Shown here: piece by piece, positions 6,417 through 12,291 of the stretch
Position numbering within the stretch: the first letter of the stretch is position 1
How the letters are laid out: each line of letters starts with the position of its first letter
Source of the DNA: UBA7803 sp041690675
GTDB lineage: Bacteria > Pseudomonadota > Gammaproteobacteria > Pseudomonadales > Azotimanducaceae
Length of the DNA: 12,872 nucleotides
NCBI GenBank assembly: GCA_041690675.1
Contig: JAWLGU010000107.1
Span: forward strand, 1-12,872
Reading direction: 5' to 3'
Translations under genes and position numbers: made by a program
The notes under the pieces: model-generated
Seen by the model: the letters and a program-made list of their open reading frames with translations, nothing else
What the model was told of the DNA's origin: nothing
Database searches by the model: none

Positions 6417-7742
6417 TCAGCCACGCGCACGCTGCGCGCGCAACTCGTTGTGGCGCGCGAACATGCGCGCCGCCTCGCGCTGGATGTTCAGCGGTACCGG
6501 CGGCAGCGGGGGCAGGCCCGCCTCGCGGGAGGGCAGCGACACGGTGGCGGAGCCGTACGCGGTCTCCACGTCGCGCTGGTTCACCATGTGCAGCTCGAGA
6601 TCCACCAGGAAGCGGCCCTCGTGCTCGCGCTTGCCCACCACCTTGCCGGAGAGGAACTGGGTGTCTCCCTGGTAGTTGAACTTGCGGATGGAGTCTTCCA
6701 GGCGCTCGATGAAGGCGTCGTCGCCGGCCCAGTCCGATACCATGTGGTACAGCCAGCATTGGCGCATGACGCCGTAGTCGTAGGCCATGGGGTTGCCGAT
6801 GGCCTTGGCCCATTCCGAGTCCCAGTGCAGGCGCTGGGCCACGTCGTACACGCCCATCTCGTTCTTGATGTAGAACGGGGCGATGCGCTTGCGGTTCTTG
6901 TAGCCGAGCCGCGAAGACTTGAGCCCATAGGGCACGAAACCGTAGCCGCCGGCATGGAAGGCGATGATCTCGGTCACGGTGAGGGGCCCCTTCACCATGG
7001 GTTGCAGCTCGTCACCCACCGTCACGTCTTCCCAGTAGCGCTTGTCCGCGCCCCGGGGCTTCTCCGCTTCGTAGATGGCGTCGATGCGCTCGTAGTCCTC
7101 GTCGGTGTAGCTCGCGGGCTCGATGTCCGCGTACTTGCCTTTCTCCCGGGACTTCTTGCGTTCCGTTTCCACCCGCAGGGTGCGGTAGACGCCCACCACC
7201 TCGCCGCGCTGATTGAGGTTGACGCTGCGGCGTACGCGAATGACGGAGCGGCCGGCGAACTCCGACTTCTTCACCTCCAGGGACTCTTCGCCGCTGTAGG
7301 AGTAGATGCGGTCGCCCGGGTAGAGCGGACGGTACCAGTCCCATGTGCCCCCGGAGACGAACACGTGCACCCCCCGGAACAGGCTCTTGGTGGCCTTCTT
7401 GATCTCCTCGGGCATGGGATCGCCGAGCATGGGCGTCTTGACGTGGCCCACCATGGTGCCGTGCGCGATCTGCGAGCCCCAGCGGGTGGTGGGGCCGTAC
7501 GCCTCGTCGCAGTACAGGGGGTTGTCGTCGCCCATCCCCTGGGCCCAGTTGCGTATGGCGTCCGGCGTGGCCTGTGAGTACAGCTCGCGGGCATTGCTCG
7601 CGACGTTCACCCCGATGAGGAGCTTGGCGCGCTCGATGTCCTCGTCCTTCAGCTCGTATTGAAGCGCGGACTCGAACTGTTTCTCGAGCTTTTCGTCCAC
7701 CTTGAATGCCTCTTTGGCGTCTTTGGCCTTGCGTTCAGCCAT
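6417..7742 (-). CDS. two-hotdog MaoC/FAS1-like acyl dehydratase
   Basis: This is a 441-residue protein with a tandem hotdog fold, expected to hydrate or dehydrate CoA thioesters. The first hotdog (about 45-195) holds GDDNPLYCDEAYG and AHGTMVGH. Asp72 sits where (R)-hydratases have their catalytic Asp, but the paired His is Tyr77, which is common in the N-terminal domain of this family. The second domain (about 236-405) begins RYWEDVTVGDELQPMVKGPL and contains NPMAYDYGVMRQCWLYHM. The N-terminal 25 residues are highly charged. AGGAGGGG before the ATG and a promoter 33-60 bases upstream support the start. It is transcribed divergently from the GntR regulator, so it is the prime candidate target, and it is followed by the HAD gene. 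The exact substrate is unknown. Confidence 0.88.
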   Translation of the reverse strand: MAERKAKDAKEAFKVDEKLEKQFESALQYELKDEDIERAKLLIGVNVASNARELYSQATPDAIRNWAQGMGDDNPLYCDEAYGPTTRWGSQIAHGTMVGHVKTPMLGDPMPEEIKKATKSLFRGVHVFVSGGTWDWYRPLYPGDRIYSYSGEESLEVKKSEFAGRSVIRVRRSVNLNQRGEVVGVYRTLRVETERKKSREKGKYADIEPASYTDEDYERIDAIYEAEKPRGADKRYWEDVTVGDELQPMVKGPLTVTEIIAFHAGGYGFVPYGLKSSRLGYKNRKRIAPFYIKNEMGVYDVAQRLHWDSEWAKAIGNPMAYDYGVMRQCWLYHMVSDWAGDDAFIERLEDSIRKFNYQGDTQFLSGKVVGKREHEGRFLVDLELHMVNQRDVETAYGSATVSLPSREAGLPPLPPVPLNIQREAARMFARHNELRAQRARG

Positions 7743-7781
7743 GGAAACCCCTCCTGGTGCTGCGATCGCTTACTGCGGGTG

Positions 7782-7809
7782 AGCATACCGCCCCGCGGAA
7801 GCCAGTCAA
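7782..7809 (-). promoter_or_regulatory. candidate promoter of the dehydratase-HAD operon
   Basis: On the minus strand TTGACT (7804-7809, 5/6) and TATGCT (7782-7787, 4/6) are 16 bases apart. The predicted leader is about 33 bases with AGGAGGGG before the ATG. An inverted repeat at 7814-7827 lies immediately upstream of the -35. Confidence 0.5.
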
Positions 7810-7813
7810 GGCT

Positions 7814-7827
7814 ACGTATAAATACGT
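7814..7827. promoter_or_regulatory. candidate operator, perfect inverted repeat
   Basis: ACGTAT-AA-ATACGT is a perfect 6-bp inverted repeat with a 2-base spacer in the 191-base gap between the divergent GntR and dehydratase genes. It lies five bases upstream of the dehydratase -35. Position and symmetry suit a dimeric repressor such as the adjacent GntR protein. This assignment is by location only. Confidence 0.4.
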
Positions 7828-7832
7828 TAGAT

Positions 7833-7846
7833 GTTTCGTACAAAAG
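7833..7846. promoter_or_regulatory. second candidate operator in the divergent region
   Basis: GTTTCGTACAAAAG contains TT-N-GTAC-N-AA symmetry and shares GTTTCGT, ACAA and a following GTT with the site at 4353-4370. It could be a GntR-family site controlling the regulator gene. An isolated TATAAA (7893-7898) further downstream may be the -10 of the regulator gene, but no good -35 is seen for it. Confidence 0.3.
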
Positions 7847-7933
7847 TTGTGCCGACGTCAAATCCATGAGCCTCTCCGGGGGATGATTTTGGTATAAAGG
7901 GGGAGTATTGGTTTTCGTCAAGGTTCGCCGTCA

Positions 7934-8725
7934 ATGAACAGCAAGGTAAACGTCCGCAAGGCGCCCAGGGATCGGTGGCAGGAAAGATCACGCGCCATCG
8001 ACGTGCGCGTGCCGAAAACCGCCGAGCTGGTGGCCCGGGAACTGCGCCGGCGGATCATCCGCGGCGAGCTGAAGGAGGGGGACAGCCTGCCACCGGAGTC
8101 CGTGCTCATCGAGGAATTCGGCGTGTCCCGGCCCACGATGCGGGAAGCCTTCAGGATCCTCGAGACCGAACAGCTCATCACCGTGGCTCGGGGCTCCCGC
8201 GGCGGCGCCCGTGTGCACCTGCCGGACGTGGACGTGGTGGCGCGGTACGCCGGTCTGTATCTGCAGGTGCGCGACACCACCGTGGCGGACGTGTTCCAGG
8301 CGCGCATGCTCATCGAGCCCGCTGCGGCGCGGCTGCTGGCGGAGCGGCACCCGGCGCGGGTTCTCAAGGAGCTGCGCGAGCTGCTCGCGGAGATCGAGGA
8401 GCACATCGACGACCGGGAGGCGTATTCTCACCTGGCGGCGGCGTTTCACCTCAAGGTGATCGAAGGCTCCGGCAACGAGACGCTGGCGCTCATCGGCCAC
8501 GTCATCAATCGCATCCTGGCGGCCCACCTGCTGAACGTCACCGGCAAACGCTACGACACCGAGCTCGCCAAGCTGAGCGTGCGCTCCGGGCACAAGCTGA
8601 TCGAGCTCATCGACGCCGGTGATGGCGAAGGGGCGGAAGCGCATCAGCGCAAGCATCTGGAGCGGTCGGGCAAGATCGTGCTCCGCCACACCGGCGCCAA
8701 GAGCATCGTCGAGGTGCTCGGCTAG
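7934..8725 (+). CDS. GntR-family transcriptional regulator, FadR subfamily (FCD domain)
   Basis: This is a 263-residue DNA-binding regulator. A basic N-terminus precedes a winged helix-turn-helix at about 28-95 with the GntR signature LPPESVLIEEFGVSRPTMRE (52-71) and AFRILETEQLI. The FCD effector domain (about 118-250) has the helical pattern with His172 (AAFH), His220 (SGHKLIEL) and His241 (RKHL), the usual metal-binding histidines. The usual Asp/Asn four residues before His172 is Ala168. It is divergent from the dehydratase, with candidate operators between, so it probably represses that operon and itself until an acyl or acid ligand binds. The Shine-Dalgarno is weak (AAGG about 10-14 bases upstream). 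Its last codons and 3' hairpin are duplicated at 11321-11357. Confidence 0.93.
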   Translation: MNSKVNVRKAPRDRWQERSRAIDVRVPKTAELVARELRRRIIRGELKEGDSLPPESVLIEEFGVSRPTMREAFRILETEQLITVARGSRGGARVHLPDVDVVARYAGLYLQVRDTTVADVFQARMLIEPAAARLLAERHPARVLKELRELLAEIEEHIDDREAYSHLAAAFHLKVIEGSGNETLALIGHVINRILAAHLLNVTGKRYDTELAKLSVRSGHKLIELIDAGDGEGAEAHQRKHLERSGKIVLRHTGAKSIVEVLG

Positions 8726-8737
8726 CGCGCGGCACTT
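8701..8737 (+). repeat. direct repeat copy A (3' end of the GntR gene)
   Basis: These 37 bases cover the codons for SIVEVLG, the TAG stop and 12 bases beyond. They match 11321-11357 at 33 of 37 positions without gaps. Homology continues weakly further upstream at protein level (LR..T) but stops abruptly downstream at 8738. The repeat pair brackets about 2.6 kb containing five genes. Confidence 0.85.
8712..8737 (+). terminator. hairpin around the GntR stop codon
   Basis: Arm 8712-8718 (AGGTGCT) pairs with 8731-8737 (GGCACTT), seven pairs of which two are G-U. The 12-base loop contains the stop codon. There is no U-tract, but the homologous copy at 11332-11357 keeps the stem through base changes that preserve pairing. 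That argues for a functional 3'-end structure. Confidence 0.45.
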
Positions 8738-8808
8738 GGCGAGTGGGAAAAACAGATGAGAGTCCTCGTCGGCGGTTGATTCCGTGGACGTTAGATGAAG
8801 GAAGGCAG

Positions 8809-9420
8809 ATGTCCCAGGTCACATCGGTAGAACAACTGCGCCAACTATATGCCGAGCCCACGGAACGTGCAGTCAGGAAGGACATCGGGCACATAGACGT
8901 CCATTGCCGCCGTTTCATCGAGTTGTGTCCTTTCATCGCGGTGTCCTCACGCAACTCGCACAACCAATCGGATTGCTCCCCGCGAGGCGGAAACCCTGGA
9001 TTCGTGAAGATCCTCGATCCAAAGACCCTGCTCATACCTGACTGGGGTGGCAACAATCGTCTGGATACCTACGTGAACATCCTGGACAACGATGCGATCG
9101 GGCTCATGTTTCTCGTTCCTGGCGTGGATGAAGTCCTTAGGGCAAATGGTTCCGCTGAGCTTCGGACGGACGAGAAGTACAAGGCCATGTGCATGGAGCG
9201 TGACAAGCTACCAAAGCTTGTCGTCCTGGTTCACCTCCGTGAGGTTTATCTCCATTGCGCAAAGGCGTTGATGCGCGCGGAGCTTTGGAATGACGCGGCG
9301 AAAATCGATAGGCAGGTGTTGCCTTCAGCAGGAGAAATGCTGAAGGACCACCTCGGGATCGGCGGAGAGCCCGAGACCCCCGATTCGATGTACCGAAGGT
9401 ACAAACGCGTCCTGTACTGA
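8809..9420 (+). CDS. PPOX-type FMN-binding (pyridoxamine 5'-phosphate oxidase-like) protein
   Basis: This is a 203-residue soluble protein of the split-barrel flavin-binding superfamily. Recognisable segments are PFIAVSSRNSHNQSDCSPRG (41-60), GFVKILD (64-70), IPDWGGNNRLDTYVNIL (76-92) and FLVPGVDEVLRANGSA (101-116). They match the PPOX-class subfamily often annotated after MSMEG_1061. Such proteins bind FMN or F420 and reduce or oxidise small substrates; the specific reaction is unknown. The frame is open from 8743, but ATG 8809 has AAGGAAGG just upstream and gives the family length. Its composition is much less GC-rich than the flanking genes (33/60 and 31/60 in two lines counted), suggesting separate acquisition. 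It begins 83 bases after the GntR stop. Confidence 0.85.
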   Translation: MSQVTSVEQLRQLYAEPTERAVRKDIGHIDVHCRRFIELCPFIAVSSRNSHNQSDCSPRGGNPGFVKILDPKTLLIPDWGGNNRLDTYVNILDNDAIGLMFLVPGVDEVLRANGSAELRTDEKYKAMCMERDKLPKLVVLVHLREVYLHCAKALMRAELWNDAAKIDRQVLPSAGEMLKDHLGIGGEPETPDSMYRRYKRVLY

Positions 9421-9441
9421 TCATAGCTCTGACCAGTGGCG

Positions 9442-9519
9442 ATGGATACGTCAGATCAGCACCAGAGAGCGCGACACCTCGTGAGCATCGAAGATCGAAG
9501 TATCGAGGCCAGCGCCTAG
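9442..9519 (+). pseudogene. possible remnant of a GntR/FCD C-terminus
   Basis: A 25-codon frame contains HQRARHLVSIEDRSIEAS before a TAG stop. The pattern resembles the last helix of FCD-domain regulators (…HL..vedR…EA). The local GntR has HQRKHLERS at the equivalent place. There is no ribosome-binding site and upstream stops close the frame. It is weakly supported because it is short. The 115-base gap between the PPOX and GFA genes holds nothing else I can name. Confidence 0.25.
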
Positions 9520-9535
9520 CCCCACGGAGATTCAC

Positions 9536-9937
9536 ATGCATCATGGCAGCTGCCTCTGTGGCCGCATCCGCTACGAGTATGACGAGCCGATCGACGAGAT
9601 CTCCCGGTGTCATTGTCGTCAGTGCCAGAAGGCCCAGGGTGGCGCCTTCGTGGCCGTTGCGCCGGTGCGGAGCCGAGCGTTCACGATTCTCGAGGGGCAG
9701 GAGTTTCTGAAGGAGTATCGCGCCTCGCCCGGCAAAGTCAGGGTGTTCTGCGTAGAGTGCGGGAGCCCGCTTTACAGTGCGCGCGACGACATTCCGGAGG
9801 TCAAGCGGCTGCGCGTTGGCACGCTGGATACCGCTGTACGGACGAAAAACCAGTATCATGCGTTCGTATCGTCCAAGGCGGCTTGGTACGAGATCGGCGA
9901 TGAGTATCCGAAACATGCGGGCTCCTCGAAGGCTTGA
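9536..9937 (+). CDS. GFA-family zinc protein (glutathione-dependent formaldehyde-activating enzyme-like)
   Basis: This is a 133-residue soluble protein of the GFA/CENP-V fold. All seven family cysteines are present: C6-x-C8 (GSCLCG), C25-x-C27-x2-C30 (CHCRQCQK) and C72-x2-C75 (FCVECGSPLY), which form two zinc sites. The characterised member Gfa was reported to bind glutathione and speed formation of S-hydroxymethylglutathione, but most members have no proven reaction. GGAGA lies six bases before the ATG. It is followed after 40 bases by the monooxygenase gene, probably in one operon. A link to glutathione would fit the downstream isomerase, whose characterised homologues (HCCA isomerase) use glutathione. 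That connection is inference. Confidence 0.9.
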   Translation: MHHGSCLCGRIRYEYDEPIDEISRCHCRQCQKAQGGAFVAVAPVRSRAFTILEGQEFLKEYRASPGKVRVFCVECGSPLYSARDDIPEVKRLRVGTLDTAVRTKNQYHAFVSSKAAWYEIGDEYPKHAGSSKA

Positions 9938-9977
9938 AGTGCCTCGCCGTTGCTGCCTTTGTGAATAGGAGTCCCAC

Positions 9978-10289
9978 GTGATATTGGAAGTTGCCATCCT
10001 CAACGTTCGTTCCGGCCAGGCCGAGGCCTTCGAGGCGGCCTTCGCCAATGCTCAATCCATCATCGCTTCCATGCCCGGGTACCGGGGCCACGAGTTGCAG
10101 CGATGTCTGGAGGCCGAGGGCAAGTACGTGTTGCTGGTACGTTGGCGGAGCGTGGAGGATCACGAGATCGGCTTCCGTCAGTCGGCGCAGTACCAGGATT
10201 GGAAGCGGCTTCTCCATCACTTCTATGACCCGTTCCCGGTGGTGGAGCATTTCGAGCTGGTTCAGCCTGAGGAAGCGCGAGCGAGATGA
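9978..10289 (+). CDS. antibiotic biosynthesis monooxygenase (ABM)-domain protein
   Basis: This is a 103-residue ferredoxin-like alpha/beta-barrel protein of the ABM superfamily, which includes cofactor-free quinol monooxygenases such as YgiN. The pattern EVAILNVRSGQAEAFEAAF, then PGYRGHELQRC and YVLLVRWRSVEDH, then FRQSAQYQDWK is typical, and the family usually acts as a dimer. The start is GTG 9978 with AGGAG (9967-9971) six bases upstream. The stop overlaps the next start as ATGA (10286-10289), so translation is coupled to the isomerase. The oxidation target is unknown; a phenol or quinol is a reasonable guess from family and context. Confidence 0.85.
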   Translation: MILEVAILNVRSGQAEAFEAAFANAQSIIASMPGYRGHELQRCLEAEGKYVLLVRWRSVEDHEIGFRQSAQYQDWKRLLHHFYDPFPVVEHFELVQPEEARAR

Positions 10290-10915
10290 CGACGGTTCAC
10301 TTCTACTATTCCCTGGGCAGTCGGTACTCGTACCTCGCATCGACGCAACTTGGTCGCATTGCGCGGAAGTACGGCTGTTCGTTCGAATGGCATCCGCTGA
10401 ACAGTCCTGCCCTCATTGCGGCGCGGGCCGAGAGTCCGCTCGGCCGGCCCACGTCGGGTCAGTACGATTGGGAATACCGTCGGCGTGATGCCGAGAGGTG
10501 GGCGGCGTTCTACGGCGTGCCGTACATCGAGCCCCGGAACCGGGTGACGTTCGATTCGCAGGAGCTGGCTCTGGCCGCGACTGCGGCGAAGCGACTCGGT
10601 CATGTGGAAGTCTATTCGCGGGGGCTCTATTCGGCGATGTTTGCCGAGGGGGATGTGACTCGGATCGGGAGCGATCGGATTCTGGAAACTGCGGAGCGCT
10701 GCGCCATTCCCGCGGATCGCTTTCGGGCCGAGCTCGATAACCCCGGCACTGCGGAGGCTCTGGCGGAGGTCATGGAGCGAGCAAGGGTGCTCGGAATCTT
10801 CGGTGTCCCCACCTTCATCGCGGGCGGTGAGCTGTTCTGGGGCAACGATCGTCTGGTGCTTCTCGAGCATCATTTGTCGACCGCCCATTCCACGATCGTG
10901 GAGGAAATCGAATGA
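10286..10915 (+). CDS. DsbA-fold 2-hydroxychromene-2-carboxylate isomerase-like protein
   Basis: This is a 209-residue soluble thioredoxin-fold protein of the kappa glutathione transferase/HCCA isomerase family (characterised relative NahD, about 203 residues). The N-terminus YSLGSRYSYLAS keeps Ser12 at the position of the catalytic serine that faces glutathione, and has no CxxC, so it is not a disulfide oxidoreductase. The C-terminal signature IFGVPTFIAGGELFWGNDRL (171-190) is diagnostic, with the cis-proline in GVPT. Members isomerise ring-opened aromatic intermediates using glutathione. Both ends overlap neighbours by four bases (ATGA), so it lies in a tightly coupled trio between the ABM protein and the tautomerase. 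The substrate is unknown. Confidence 0.88.
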   Translation: MTTVHFYYSLGSRYSYLASTQLGRIARKYGCSFEWHPLNSPALIAARAESPLGRPTSGQYDWEYRRRDAERWAAFYGVPYIEPRNRVTFDSQELALAATAAKRLGHVEVYSRGLYSAMFAEGDVTRIGSDRILETAERCAIPADRFRAELDNPGTAEALAEVMERARVLGIFGVPTFIAGGELFWGNDRLVLLEHHLSTAHSTIVEEIE

Positions 10916-11298
10916 TCGTCATCTATGGCATTGACGGAAACCTCGATCAAATCAAGGCGCGCCTGTCCGACGTGATTCACGGCTGCATGATGAGCGCGCT
11001 GGGAATGCCGAAGGACAAGCGGGCGCATCGCTTCATTCCGATGGACAGGAGCGACTTTTACTATCCTGGTGGCCGATCGGACGCGTACACCGTCATCGAG
11101 ATCAACATGATGATCGGTCGCGAGGTCGAGACGAAGAAGAGGCTGATCAAGCTGTTGTTCGAGCGCATCGAAGGTGAGCTCGGCATATCGCCAGTGGACG
11201 TGGAAATCATCATCAAGGAGCAGCCGGCGCATTGCTGGGGCTTTCGCGGCATGACCGGTGACGAAGCCACCGACTTGGCCTACAAGGTGAACGTCTGA
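10912..11298 (+). CDS. tautomerase-superfamily protein without the usual Pro1
   Basis: This is a 128-residue protein resembling the MIF/4-oxalocrotonate tautomerase-like family. The core RAHRFIPMDRSDFYYPGGRS (37-56), YTVIEINM, the VETKKRLIKLLFERIE helix and the ending WGFRGMTGDEA...YKVNV are typical. These proteins usually depend on an N-terminal proline exposed after removal of Met. This one begins M-I-V-I-Y-G, and the codons upstream offer no other start or proline. It may therefore be inactive as a classical tautomerase or use another base. It overlaps the isomerase stop by ATGA and closes the cassette, where a tautomerase would fit a ring-cleavage or keto-enol step. Confidence 0.82.
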   Translation: MIVIYGIDGNLDQIKARLSDVIHGCMMSALGMPKDKRAHRFIPMDRSDFYYPGGRSDAYTVIEINMMIGREVETKKRLIKLLFERIEGELGISPVDVEIIIKEQPAHCWGFRGMTGDEATDLAYKVNV

Positions 11299-11303
11299 TC
11301 CAC

Positions 11304-11345
11304 ATGCTGCGCACCTTGTGGAGCATAGTCGAGGAGCTCGGCTAG
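11304..11345 (+). pseudogene. remnant of a GntR gene 3' end
   Basis: The 13 codons MLRTLWSIVEELG plus TAG align with the C-terminus of the GntR regulator upstream (VLRHTGAKSIVEVLG plus TAG): LR, T, SIVE and LG agree. The nucleotide match is 33/37 over 11321-11357. No DNA-binding or FCD portion precedes it, because the tautomerase gene ends six bases upstream. It is the broken end of a second GntR-like gene, or a copy of the first gene's tail made when the cassette arrived. Confidence 0.7.
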
Positions 11346-11357
11346 CGCGCAGCTCTT
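11321..11357 (+). repeat. direct repeat copy B
   Basis: This is the partner of 8701-8737, with four substitutions in 37 bases and no gaps. It lies between the tautomerase and the convergent alpha/beta hydrolase, ending one base before the hydrolase stop codon. Confidence 0.85.
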
Positions 11358-11358
11358 C
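11331..11358. terminator. hairpin between convergent tautomerase and hydrolase genes
   Basis: Arm 11331-11338 (GAGGAGCT) pairs with 11351-11358 (AGCTCTTC): eight pairs, one of them G-U, with a 12-base loop. The 3' arm is pyrimidine-rich. It lies 32 bases after the tautomerase stop and abuts the hydrolase stop, so it could end transcription from both sides. It corresponds to the hairpin at 8712-8737, with the stem conserved by paired changes. Confidence 0.5.
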
Positions 11359-12231
11359 TCAGGTCGGCGCGACGCGGTCGATGAAGCCGATGACCGCGTC
11401 GTTGAAGCGGTCGTTGCGGTCGCCGGCCACCATGTGGCCCGCGCCGCTCACCTCCACCACTTCCGCGTGCGGCATGAGTCGGCGGAACTCCCGGACGCTC
11501 GCGTCGCTCACGATCTCGCTCATCATGCCCCGCACCAGCAGTGTCGGCATGGTGATCTTCTGTGCTGCCGCTGCCATCCGGTCGTGATCCGCTGGCCCCC
11601 GCTGGCCATCGATGCCGTCGCGGCCGCTGATGAAGCGCGGGTCCCAGTGCCAGTACCAGCGGCCGTCCGGCCGCTGGCGCAGGTTCTTGCGCAGCCCGGA
11701 GAGATTCTTCGGGCGCGGACGGCTGGGAAGGTAGGCGGCGATGGCGTCCGCCGCGTCTTCGAGGCTCGCGAAGCCGCCCTGGCCCGACTCCATGAAGCGG
11801 CGAATCCGCGCCGCTCCGGCCGGTTCCACCCGTGGCGTGACGTCCACCAGCACCAGGGCGGCGGCCATGTTCCCCGAGGATTGCGCCACCGCCAGGAGTG
11901 AGGCCAGGCCGCCGAGGGAAGCGCCCACCAGCACGGGTGGGGTCCGGCAGCCGGCGGCCACCGCGGTCACGTCCGCGGCGAACGCCTCGATGCCGTACAT
12001 CCCGTCCGGCGACCAGTCGCTCTCGCCGTGGCCCCTGAGGTCGATGCTCGTGGCCGAGCGGCCGCTCTCGGCGAGGCGCCGCGCCGCCGTGCCCCAGGCG
12101 TGACGGGTCTGGCCGCCGCCGTGCCAGAGGAGCACGGGCGGATCGGCGGGGTTTCCGTAACGGTCCGCGGCCAGGGATACGCCTGCGGCCGGAAGCCGGA
12201 GGGTGTGTAACGGTACGTCGACGTCTGACAT
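11359..12231 (-). CDS. alpha/beta-hydrolase fold protein
   Basis: This is a 290-residue cytoplasmic hydrolase. The oxyanion loop is LLWHGGGQT (35-42), followed by IDLRGHGESDW (63-73). The nucleophile elbow is VGASLGG with Ser105. The catalytic His is His266 in GAGHMVAGD. The usual RGxxSD acid position reads RGMMSEIVSD, so Glu239 or Asp243 would be the acid. A cap region spans about 135-225. The overall pattern fits epoxide hydrolase, esterase or C-C hydrolase subfamilies; the substrate is unknown. No clear Shine-Dalgarno precedes the ATG. TATGCT lies seven bases upstream of it, so a leaderless mRNA is possible. The gene converges on the tautomerase and diverges from the second TonB receptor. 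Confidence 0.88.
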   Translation of the reverse strand: MSDVDVPLHTLRLPAAGVSLAADRYGNPADPPVLLWHGGGQTRHAWGTAARRLAESGRSATSIDLRGHGESDWSPDGMYGIEAFAADVTAVAAGCRTPPVLVGASLGGLASLLAVAQSSGNMAAALVLVDVTPRVEPAGAARIRRFMESGQGGFASLEDAADAIAAYLPSRPRPKNLSGLRKNLRQRPDGRWYWHWDPRFISGRDGIDGQRGPADHDRMAAAAQKITMPTLLVRGMMSEIVSDASVREFRRLMPHAEVVEVSGAGHMVAGDRNDRFNDAVIGFIDRVAPT

Positions 12232-12291
12232 GCGGCGAGCATACCAACGGCTCGAGGCCAGCGCACCGGCGACGGCCGGAAATATCAGTAA

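Noticed and set aside
6482..6530. Tyr77 instead of His in the dehydratase hydratase-like motif as a sign of inactivation
   Set aside because: The N-terminal hotdog of this two-domain family often lacks that His, so it is not evidence of a broken enzyme. The motif itself lies at about 7500-7525.
6391..6813. N-terminal extension of the HAD gene upstream of GTG 6390
   Set aside because: This part lies inside the dehydratase gene in another frame and is Arg/Gly/Pro-rich shadow sequence. The HAD fold begins right after the GTG.
6450..7577. 375-codon plus-strand frame opposite the dehydratase
   Set aside because: It is a low-complexity His/Val/Ala/Gly antisense shadow. The minus frame has the hotdog motifs and an excellent ribosome-binding site.
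8788..8797. ACGTTAGATG decamer shared with 7824-7833
   Set aside because: Many exact 10-mers repeat by chance in a window this size. There is no symmetry and no promoter next to the second copy.
9137..10048. 303-codon minus-strand frame across the PPOX, GFA and ABM genes
   Set aside because: It crosses three well-supported plus-strand genes and shows no protein-family pattern.
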